DNA of 8,165 nucleotides, taken from an uncultured Lachnospiraceae bacterium. GTDB taxonomy: Bacteria > Bacillota > Clostridia > Lachnospirales > Lachnospiraceae. Below the pieces are notes generated by a model. The model was not told the DNA's origin, made no database searches, and saw only the letters and a list, made by a program, of their open reading frames with translations. The DNA lies in the NCBI GenBank assembly GCA_910588825.1, contig CAJURF010000104.1, positions 1 through 8,165 on the forward strand. The letters are read 5' to 3'. Shown here piece after piece: positions 1-4,617 of the stretch. How positions within the stretch are numbered: the first letter of the stretch is position 1; every line of letters starts with the position of its first letter. The position numbers were made by a program, and so were the translations under genes.

Positions 1-24
1 AAATATTGAATTGGATTTATGAGT

Positions 25-66
25 ACAACTATTCATTAACGCTCATTATTCTTCGTTATGAGTTGT
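25..66. repeat. Imperfect inverted repeat, candidate core or hairpin
   Basis: ACAACT (25-30) followed by CATTAACG (34-41) is mirrored by CGTTATG (54-60) and AGTTGT (61-66). The arms are therefore ACAACT-att-CATTAACG and its near reverse complement, around a 12-base centre. The right arm overlaps the first arm-type repeat. It could be a core-type recombinase site or simply a hairpin. The spacer is longer than the usual 6-8 bp crossover region, so confidence is low. Confidence 0.3.
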
Positions 67-91
67 AAAATTGTTGTAAATTTGTTGTAGT
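61..91 (+). repeat. Arm-type direct repeat cluster 1
   Basis: Three near copies of TTGTTGTAAA occur in tandem: AGTTGTAAA at 61-69, TTGTTGTAAA at 71-80 and TTGTTGTAG at 82-90, spaced about 11 bp. They match the second cluster at 279-310 except for two central bases (TT instead of GC). By analogy with lambda and Tn916 integrases, such repeats are probable arm-binding sites for the integrase N-terminal domain. That role is inferred, not shown. Confidence 0.5.
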
Positions 92-100
92 TCACAACTT

Positions 101-129
101 CCAGTACCGCAAACCCTTGATTTTACTGG
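101..129. repeat. CCAGTA/TACTGG inverted repeat
   Basis: CCAGTA at 101-106 and TACTGG at 124-129 form a perfect 6-bp inverted repeat with a 17-base spacer. It lies between the two arm-type repeat clusters, which is where a crossover site would be flanked on both sides. It is one of two candidates for the attachment core; neither is proven. Confidence 0.25.
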
Positions 130-259
130 TTTTCTTTGCCGAGCGTTTTCATTGTCGGGAATCTAAGAACATGTAATTTAGATCTCCATCTCCAATTTCC
201 ATCCCCCCGCAATTCAAGCCCTTCCCCCACACACCAATGCACCTAAATCTCCAAATTTA

Positions 260-288
260 ATTATACTCTTTGTTCCTATTGGCGTAAA
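260..288 (-). promoter_or_regulatory. Candidate outward-facing promoter
   Basis: On the minus strand TTTACG (283-288) and a perfect TATAAT (260-265) are separated by exactly 17 bases. The -10 is a full consensus match and the -35 matches 4 of 6. The -35 lies inside the first copy of the TTGGCGTAAA repeat, so integrase binding could compete with polymerase. Transcription would run leftward, away from the integrase and out across the element end. In Tn916, transcription across the joined ends of the circular form switches on transfer genes, so a similar role is possible but inferred. Confidence 0.4.
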
Positions 289-310
289 CTTTGGCGTAAA
301 TTGGCGTAAG
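279..310 (+). repeat. Arm-type direct repeat cluster 2 (TTGGCGTAAA x3)
   Basis: TTGGCGTAAA occurs at 279-288 and 291-300, and TTGGCGTAAG at 301-310, ending one base before the integrase stop codon. The copies are exact over TTGGCGTAA. Position and size fit the arm-type (DR2-like) binding sites that Tn916-family integrases contact with their N-terminal domain. They share the pattern TTGnnGTAAA with the cluster at 61-91. Confidence 0.6.
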
Positions 311-311
311 G

Positions 312-1541
312 CTATACTGCCCAGATATCCGTACTCTTTTCCATATCCCCGAACTCTTTCTGCTTTAAATCCTTCGTGGCATCTGCATAAATATTCATAG
401 TTGTTGAAATATCCGAATGCCCTAATACATCTTGGATGACTTTGATATTTACACCCGCTTCACAGAGCCTCGTCGTGAAAGAATGTCTCAGCGTGTGACA
501 GCTGAACCTGGGAAGCAGCACCGGACTGCTTTCACCCTTCTCCAATATTTCATCGTTACAATCTCTGGTAATACGACGAATGGCTTTATTCAAAGTTCCT
601 TGGTGCTGTACCCTTCCGAACCTGTTCAGGAAAATAAAATCCGTATAGCAGTCTATCGTAGATTGGCACCAGATTCCATTTGCCATCTGATATTTCCGTT
701 CCATCATCAAGGCTTCTGCTACAAAGTCCATCATAGGCACACTGCGCATACCGGCTTTGCTTTTCGGTGTGTTCACACTGTAATAACATCCATTTTCTGC
801 ATGGTTATAATATACCAGCGTATGGTTGACACTTACCACCCGGTCTTTCAGGTCTACATCGCACCAGCGCAGTCCAGTCACCTCGCCTACCCGCAGTCCT
901 GTTCCCAGCATCACGGCAAAAATCGGATACCAATGGTTATACTTCCTGCTCTTTTTAAGATAATCCAGAAACAGTTTTTGTTCTTCAACTGTCAATGCTT
1001 TCCGTTTTTCCGTATCAAAATTATGGGACTGCTTCAGTTCTTTCAGCACCCGGTCTGACGGATTGATACGGATGTAATTATCATCTACAGCCATATCCAA
1101 GACCTGATGCAGCACCGTATGTACACCATCTATTGTGGATGCCTGTAACTGGCGCTCATCTGCCAGTATATTATAAAAACGCTTCACATCCGATTTCTTC
1201 AGTGAAGAAACCCTCTTTTTTCCAAAATCCGGCCTTACAAACTGATTATACATGTACTTGTAGTTCTGGAATGTATTGTCTTTTAATCCACGTTTTAAAT
1301 CACACCACAAATCAAATATGTCGTTGACCGTAACAGTTCTTGCCTCTGTTTTGATTCCGTCACTTTTATCTCTCTGTATTTCCGCTTCTTTTTCGCGGAG
1401 TTCTGTCAAAGTCTTTGCATAAACTGAGTGCCGCTTTCCATTTCGTGAAGTCCAGCGGTAATCATATGTCCCGTCTTTCCTTTGGGATTCTCCTTTCCGA
1501 AGGACAATCCGGCTCTTGTCTTTTCTCCTGCTTCCTGCCAT
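312..1541 (-). CDS. Tyrosine recombinase, Tn916-family site-specific integrase
   Basis: Encodes a 409-aa integrase that would cut and rejoin DNA at the element's attachment sites. The N-terminal part (about residues 5-65, with GESQRKDGTYDYRW) resembles the arm-binding domain of Tn916 Int. A SAM-like core-binding domain follows (about 70-170, with VNDIFDLWCDLKRGLKDNTF), then the catalytic domain. Counting from the ATG at 1541, the catalytic set is complete: Arg217 in GTGLRVGEVTGL, Lys260/262 in NTPKSKAG, His349 and Arg352 in CHTLRHSF, His375 in LGHSDIST, and the nucleophile Tyr385 in MNIYADAT. The reading frame extends upstream to a TTG at 1619, but the ATG at 1541 has AAAGGAG nine bases upstream, so it is chosen. 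It is the last gene of the leftward operon, 128 bases after xis. It appears intact and active. Confidence 0.95.
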   Translation of the reverse strand: MAGSRRKDKSRIVLRKGESQRKDGTYDYRWTSRNGKRHSVYAKTLTELREKEAEIQRDKSDGIKTEARTVTVNDIFDLWCDLKRGLKDNTFQNYKYMYNQFVRPDFGKKRVSSLKKSDVKRFYNILADERQLQASTIDGVHTVLHQVLDMAVDDNYIRINPSDRVLKELKQSHNFDTEKRKALTVEEQKLFLDYLKKSRKYNHWYPIFAVMLGTGLRVGEVTGLRWCDVDLKDRVVSVNHTLVYYNHAENGCYYSVNTPKSKAGMRSVPMMDFVAEALMMERKYQMANGIWCQSTIDCYTDFIFLNRFGRVQHQGTLNKAIRRITRDCNDEILEKGESSPVLLPRFSCHTLRHSFTTRLCEAGVNIKVIQDVLGHSDISTTMNIYADATKDLKQKEFGDMEKSTDIWAV

Positions 1542-1550
1542 TTGAAACGT

Positions 1551-1557
1551 CTCCTTT
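1551..1557 (-). promoter_or_regulatory. Ribosome binding site of the integrase gene
   Basis: AAAGGAG on the minus strand lies nine bases upstream of the ATG at 1541. It decides the start in favour of this ATG over the TTG 26 codons upstream. Confidence 0.8.
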
Positions 1558-1578
1558 CCTATTATATAGGGAAGGCTG

Positions 1579-1601
1579 TTTGATAATATTATTTTATCAA
1601 A
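1579..1601. repeat. Perfect 8-bp inverted repeat in the xis-int gap
   Basis: TTTGATAA (1579-1586) and TTATCAAA (1594-1601) form a perfect inverted repeat around a seven-base AT-only centre, 38 bases upstream of the integrase start codon. It is not followed by a U-run on the minus strand, so it is not a standard terminator. It could be an operator or an mRNA hairpin that tunes integrase against excisionase expression. Confidence 0.4.
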
Positions 1602-1632
1602 TCTACGCCAGCCCCACAAGTCCTGTTTTAAT

Positions 1633-1658
1633 GGCTCCCGTAAAATATCACAGGAGCC
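1633..1658. repeat. GGCTCC/GGAGCC hairpin between xis and int
   Basis: GGCTCC (1633-1638) pairs with GGAGCC (1653-1658) over a 14-base loop, starting 12 bases after the xis stop codon on the minus strand. There is no U-rich tail in either direction, so it is probably not a classical intrinsic terminator. An mRNA processing or stability element between xis and int is possible. Confidence 0.4.
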
Positions 1659-1669
1659 GTACTAAAATC

Positions 1670-2011
1670 TTAAATTGAATAGGCGTTTTCCAGAAACTCG
1701 TCTAATTTCCGTCTTTTTATGAGCCGCTTACACCCATTCCAAAGAACAAACGGGCAGCTTTCATCCTCTGTCATGCTGCGCAGCTTGTTCATTCCAATCC
1801 CAAAATACGCCGCCGCTTCCTCCAGCGTTAAATTGCTTTTTTCCCAAATCGGCACTTCTTTATGCTTTTTTCCGCATCTGTCATTTCTGCTTCCCACATC
1901 TATTATCTGCAAATTATCCATATTGTCCGTTAAATATTTCCTTTTTAGAGCTGAAACATTATCCTCCGAATACAAGCTCTTCATTTCTTTGTATTCTGAA
2001 TTTTCACGCAT
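1670..2011 (-). CDS. Excisionase (Xis), Tn916 type, with N-terminal extension
   Basis: Encodes a 113-aa protein whose C-terminal 60 residues match the Tn916 Xis pattern: VPIWEKSNLTLEEAAAYFGI, then GMNKLRSM, then a wing region ending in KRLIKRRKLDEFLE. This is a winged-helix DNA-bending protein that directs the integrase toward excision. Tn916 Xis is about 67 residues and begins close to this block. Here about 52 charged, polar residues of unknown role precede it. An ATG at 2029 would add six residues, but the ATG at 2011 has AAAGGAG eight bases upstream, so it is preferred. The gene lies 41 bases after the DUF927-like ATPase gene and 128 bases before int, all on the same strand. This fits an operon in which excisionase precedes integrase, as in Tn916. 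Confidence 0.85.
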   Translation of the reverse strand: MRENSEYKEMKSLYSEDNVSALKRKYLTDNMDNLQIIDVGSRNDRCGKKHKEVPIWEKSNLTLEEAAAYFGIGMNKLRSMTEDESCPFVLWNGCKRLIKRRKLDEFLENAYSI

Positions 2012-2019
2012 TTTATTTT

Positions 2020-2026
2020 CTCCTTT
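2020..2026 (-). promoter_or_regulatory. Ribosome binding site of xis
   Basis: AAAGGAG on the minus strand ends eight bases upstream of the ATG at 2011. The alternative ATG at 2029 has only a weak purine stretch before it, so this site decides the start. Confidence 0.7.
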
Positions 2027-2052
2027 CATCCGTTCTCATATCCGCAAACGTA

Positions 2053-4185
2053 TTAGATGTTTTCTATGAATTCTATAATACATTGCATTTTATGCTTAAA
2101 AATATGTAAAAATCGATTGTTGATCGTTTTTCCATTCAGTGCGATTTTATGTGTCCGGCGATTTTTGTCTCCCTCTTTTCGTTCCAGAACCGCCCCCTCC
2201 CGGGCCAAAATACACACGAGTTCCCGGCTCGACTTGCAATTAAAAAAGCGGCCCGTAAATGCAAAATATTCCTTCACACACTCGTAAAGTTTATCCGCTG
2301 TAATCAGAAAATACTCTGGCGTCTCAATTAATACCGTCTTGAGCTGCCCATTATTTTCAGCTTCGTCGATTCTCACCAGCTCTAGCCTGTTTTTTTCAAG
2401 AGAATACCGCACAGCCTCTACGATTGGTGTAAATGGGTCACAAAAGCGTAAATTTTCATCATTTTCTCTGATAATTCCAAAAATTTGATCAATTTCCGTC
2501 TGTATCATTTTCTCAATATATTCGTCTGTGAACCATCCCTGATCTTTTAAATAGCTCCCAAAAATTTTTTCTGTCGCCGCCAGCATCGCAAAATCCTCCT
2601 TGAAGCGCGGAGTTTCTATGGAATTTTTCAGCTCCTTCCTCCAGAACAGAACTTCCGCTTCGACCGTTTCCATAACATACTGGATATTTTTTTCCACAAA
2701 TAATATGAAGCCCTCCGCCACAGTTGGTAAGACTTCCAAGTGCTGCTGATAGTACGCCAAGACATCTTCATCGACATCCCCTTCTTCAAAATGCACCTGA
2801 ATCGCACGGCTCTGGCTCGACTTTCTTCCGCCGAATGTCTCACCCGTTATGACAGCACAGCCCTTAACCGGGCAGAACTGTTTCGCATCTTTATTTTTTG
2901 CAAATGTTACACACCGTTTTCGCGGTGAACGGTCACCGTAAGCACGTTCGATGATTTCCAGCTTGTTTTGCAAAATTTTTGCTTCGGCAGCATTTTCAGG
3001 CGGAACAAAATCATCTATCAATACCGAGGCGTCCGAATGACGTTCCATGATATCGTAGATGGCCGCATCGGTGGAGTTAAAGTTTATATCGACTCCCATA
3101 TCAGGTTTGCGATTAAATAGTTTGCATATTGCTTTTGCACAGCTGGTTTTTTTACTATTCGTTTTCCCAATTACAGCCAGGATGAATTTTGGCGGATAGC
3201 CGGCTTTAGAAAAAATTGTCGTCATCGAAGACATCAAAGTATAATTTCTCATAACGGTCACATTCCCTGGCTTTTGGGGCATTACTCGCCACATATCCAG
3301 ATAGTCCCGAATCGCTTTATCTGGGTCCATTTTCTGAACTTTTCTATTGAAAAAGCTGAAACCATCACAAGATTTCACCTGTATTTCCGGATGCCCTACG
3401 ACACCATCACTGGTAACATAATAAAATGCGCCGTCGGCTTCTTTCCAGCCAGTGCTTGCAAACTCAACGAATTTTGAAAATTCTTCACTCAAAATTAATT
3501 TGTGGAGATATTTTTTTAGCATACTTTTTACAGCAGCTCCATCTTCGTAATATGCTCGATTATCAGAAAGCCTCAGAATCCATTGAAATTTATAAAGATC
3601 CTCCTGCCGGATTTCCCCAAGATACTGATTCCGCTCTGTGAAAATACCGAGCTTCAAAAAGCGTTCAGATTCTACCTGAATGATTTCATTGGTCTCGTCA
3701 CAGATTTCTCTCCGGCGTTCAATTTCTGAGAAAATTTGAATTCTGAAATTACCCATTAATATCTCTTTCCCGTTGACGATTCCAATGAGCTTTCCATTAT
3801 GAAAAACAAATTCTTCTGCATCTCCACAACTTCTTTTGCCTTCAGTATTCGTGGCACCCGTGTAGCCGCAAGTCATTGGCATATATGAATTATCCCGATC
3901 TTTGTAGTTAGAATGCGCTATATCTTTTAGCAGTGTAGCGTAAACATCCCCAATCTGCTCCATGGAAGGCAGCCCACTATCTCTCAACGTCCGTCTTTCA
4001 CAACTGAATCCGTTTGTTGCCGCATGATCTTGGACCACCATCCCAGGAGCTTCTGTATACGGCGTTTCTTCCTGAGTTTTTTTCGGTTTCCCTTCACATT
4101 CCTCATTTTCCACCTCCTGTTCGATATTCGTAAAAAGCCGCCTTGTCTCGCCCGGTTCGATATATTCAAATAATTTTTTTCCCAA
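2053..4185 (-). CDS. DUF927-like P-loop ATPase, putative element primase-helicase
   Basis: A 710-aa protein starting at TTG, supported by AGGAGG seven bases upstream. Residues 1-130 are charged and unrecognised. Residues 245-264 (TGWKEADGAFYY, then TSDGVVG) match the GW...fv.pdG pattern of DUF927. The ATPase core follows: FILAVIGKTNSKKTSCAK (334-351) at the P-loop position, STDAAIYDIMERHSDASVLIDDF (371-393) containing a Walker B with two acidic residues, a strand ending in ITGET (446-450) at the sensor position, and Arg460 in SSQSRAIQV as a possible arginine finger. The P-loop is unusual: the glycine before Lys-Thr is replaced by lysine. DUF927 proteins are common in plasmids, phages and islands and are related to helicases. 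A role in element replication or maintenance is inferred. The C-terminal 150 residues are unrecognised. The gene is followed after 41 bases by xis. Confidence 0.75.
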   Translation of the reverse strand: MGKKLFEYIEPGETRRLFTNIEQEVENEECEGKPKKTQEETPYTEAPGMVVQDHAATNGFSCERRTLRDSGLPSMEQIGDVYATLLKDIAHSNYKDRDNSYMPMTCGYTGATNTEGKRSCGDAEEFVFHNGKLIGIVNGKEILMGNFRIQIFSEIERRREICDETNEIIQVESERFLKLGIFTERNQYLGEIRQEDLYKFQWILRLSDNRAYYEDGAAVKSMLKKYLHKLILSEEFSKFVEFASTGWKEADGAFYYVTSDGVVGHPEIQVKSCDGFSFFNRKVQKMDPDKAIRDYLDMWRVMPQKPGNVTVMRNYTLMSSMTTIFSKAGYPPKFILAVIGKTNSKKTSCAKAICKLFNRKPDMGVDINFNSTDAAIYDIMERHSDASVLIDDFVPPENAAEAKILQNKLEIIERAYGDRSPRKRCVTFAKNKDAKQFCPVKGCAVITGETFGGRKSSQSRAIQVHFEEGDVDEDVLAYYQQHLEVLPTVAEGFILFVEKNIQYVMETVEAEVLFWRKELKNSIETPRFKEDFAMLAATEKIFGSYLKDQGWFTDEYIEKMIQTEIDQIFGIIRENDENLRFCDPFTPIVEAVRYSLEKNRLELVRIDEAENNGQLKTVLIETPEYFLITADKLYECVKEYFAFTGRFFNCKSSRELVCILAREGAVLERKEGDKNRRTHKIALNGKTINNRFLHIFKHKMQCIIEFIENI

Positions 4186-4192
4186 TGTGTTT

Positions 4193-4198
4193 CCTCCT
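4193..4198 (-). promoter_or_regulatory. Ribosome binding site supporting a TTG start
   Basis: A perfect AGGAGG on the minus strand lies seven bases upstream of the TTG at 4185. No ATG or GTG in frame has a comparable site nearby. This is the main reason for accepting the TTG start of the DUF927-like gene. Confidence 0.75.
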
Positions 4199-4229
4199 AT
4201 ACTTCACTGACCTTAATAAAACCTTCCTG

Positions 4230-4270
4230 TCCCCCCTGCATCTGGGGGATTTCGGGGAAAAGGGGATTTC
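4230..4270 (-). promoter_or_regulatory. GC hairpin and direct repeats upstream of the DUF927-like gene
   Basis: In the 84-base gap between the small ORF and the TTG start, CCCCC (4231-4235) can pair with GGGGG (4244-4248), extended by one A-T pair, around an eight-base loop. Beside it GGGGATTTC occurs twice, at 4245-4253 and 4262-4270, 17 bases apart, and the second copy overlaps the stop codon of the small ORF. No U-run follows on the minus strand, so it is not a typical terminator. It may be an attenuator, an mRNA element or a short iteron-like binding site. Confidence 0.35.
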
Positions 4271-4446
4271 TAGCTTTTGCCTGAACTGCTCTTCTTCCAG
4301 GCCTCGTCAATCATCCTGTTCAACTCCGCGTCTCTCCGCATAAATTCCTCGTGGCTTTCCTCCAATTCCTTTATGCGCTCTGCCACTGCCGCAGCCACGT
4401 CAAAAATTTTTCCGTTTTTTGCGCTTTTTCCCTTCTTTAGCTCCAT
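4270..4446 (-). CDS. Small charged coiled-coil protein, unrecognised (58 aa)
   Basis: A 58-aa ORF starts at the ATG at 4446, with a near-perfect AAGGAGGTGA whose GGAGG core ends seven bases upstream. The protein is rich in Lys, Glu and Ala. The stretch VAAAVAERIKELEESHEEFM (17-36), continued by RRDAELNRMIDEAW, forms an amphipathic helix likely to be a coiled coil. It is not recognised and no function is assigned. It lies in the same direction as, and 84 bases before, the DUF927-like gene, so it is probably the first stable protein of that operon. The frame stays open upstream of the ATG (reading AKKESKAKQIFSDEGGES), and that stretch looks coding but has no in-frame start codon. This could mean the gene was once about 77 aa long and lost one base at its start; see the 21-aa ORF at 4437-4502. 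Confidence 0.65.
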   Translation of the reverse strand: MELKKGKSAKNGKIFDVAAAVAERIKELEESHEEFMRRDAELNRMIDEAWKKSSSGKS

Positions 4447-4502
4447 CGACTCACCTCCTTCATCCGAAAAAATCTGCTTTGCCTTACTTTCTTTCTTTGC
4501 AT
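4437..4502 (-). CDS. 21-aa ORF overlapping the start of the small coiled-coil gene
   Basis: ATG at 4502 is preceded by AGGAGG with six bases of spacing and opens a 21-codon frame (MQRKKVRQSRFFR...), ending at TAA ten bases inside the 58-aa ORF. It is highly basic. Three readings are possible: a real leader peptide that couples translation to the 58-aa ORF through overlapping genes; the 5' end of a longer gene broken by a one-base deletion, since ATGGCAAAG instead of ATGCAAAG would restore a 77-aa protein; or an entry into the 58-aa frame by -1 slippage at the T6 run (4467-4472). The second seems simplest. Confidence 0.35.
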   Translation of the reverse strand: MQRKKVRQSRFFRMKEVSRWS

Positions 4503-4514
4503 TTTCCCCCTCCT

Positions 4515-4534
4515 CGTGATATCATTATCGCACG
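4515..4534 (-). promoter_or_regulatory. Candidate promoter with overlapping inverted repeat (operator-like)
   Basis: On the minus strand TGCGATAAT carries an extended -10 element (TG plus one base plus GATAAT at 4524-4529), which would start a transcript near 4517, just before the AGGAGG of the 21-aa ORF. No good -35 is seen. The same bases form an interrupted inverted repeat, CGTGATA (4515-4521) against TATCGCACG (4526-4534), with two extra bases in the right arm. A second pair, TATCAT (4520-4525) and ATGATA (4552-4557), overlaps it. A repressor bound here could control the leftward operon and perhaps the divergent gene. Confidence 0.35.
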
Positions 4535-4601
4535 ATGTTGCTTTTGGGGCTATGATACGCTTTTAGGCGGTAATGGGAAAAATTTTTTTGTAATTTTTTT
4601 T

Positions 4602-4608
4602 GGGGGGG
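4602..4608 (+). promoter_or_regulatory. Unusual G7 ribosome binding site before the STAND gene
   Basis: The only Shine-Dalgarno candidate for the ATG at 4618 is a run of seven G, nine bases upstream. It can pair with the CCUCC of 16S rRNA through one G-U wobble, so it is weaker than the perfect sites used in the leftward operon. Directly before it is a run of eight T. An in-frame TAA at 4615-4617 immediately precedes the ATG and excludes any earlier start. Confidence 0.5.
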
Positions 4609-4617
4609 TAAAGTTAA

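Larger units (their letters stand above)
1..311. other. Gene-free integrase-proximal end of an integrative element
   Basis: No credible coding region is seen in these 311 bases downstream of the integrase stop codon. The stretch contains two clusters of a short direct repeat (61-91 and 279-310), an imperfect inverted repeat (25-66), a second inverted repeat CCAGTA/TACTGG (101-106 and 124-129), an ATCTAA/TTAGAT pair (161-166 and 178-183), and a pyrimidine-rich tract from about 184 to 235. In Tn916-type elements the integrase gene sits at one end and arm-type binding repeats lie between it and the recombination point, so this is the expected place for the attachment site. The exact crossover point cannot be fixed here because no matching core copy was recognised at the other side of the window. 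Confidence 0.55.
4503..4617. promoter_or_regulatory. Divergent intergenic region with A/T and G homopolymers
   Basis: This 115-base gap separates the leftward module from the rightward STAND gene and must hold promoters for both. It contains A5T7 (4578-4589), T8 (4594-4601) and G7 (4602-4608). The two T-tracts are centred about 11-12 bases apart, close to one helical turn, so the DNA may be bent. TATGAT at 4551-4556 is a possible rightward -10, but no -35 fits, so the promoter of the STAND gene is not assigned. Confidence 0.5.

Noticed and set aside
186..233. Minus-strand G-rich tract as a G-quadruplex
   Set aside because: Only three separate runs of three or more G are present, so a stable four-run quadruplex is not supported.
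432..1058. 208-codon plus-strand ORF antisense to the integrase gene
   Set aside because: It is the complementary frame of a clearly identified integrase, with His/Cys-rich composition and no ribosome binding site.
1561..1566. Minus-strand TATAAT directly upstream of int as a promoter
   Set aside because: The predicted transcript start would fall in the Shine-Dalgarno sequence, and no -35 lies at 16-18 bases.
1539..1619. Longer integrase start at TTG 1619
   Set aside because: No SD precedes it, while ATG 1541 has AAAGGAG at ideal spacing and begins where Tn916-type integrases begin.
1633..1658. Intrinsic terminator after xis
   Set aside because: The stem is good but there is no U-run after it in either direction.
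4277..4519. Plus-strand ORFs rich in Ser and Phe across 4277-4646
   Set aside because: They are shadows of the minus-strand small coiled-coil gene, which has strong ribosome binding sites and a sensible composition.
4589..4594. TGTAAT as a -10 for the STAND gene
   Set aside because: No -35 at proper spacing, and the start would fall within the T8/G7 run next to the ribosome binding site.
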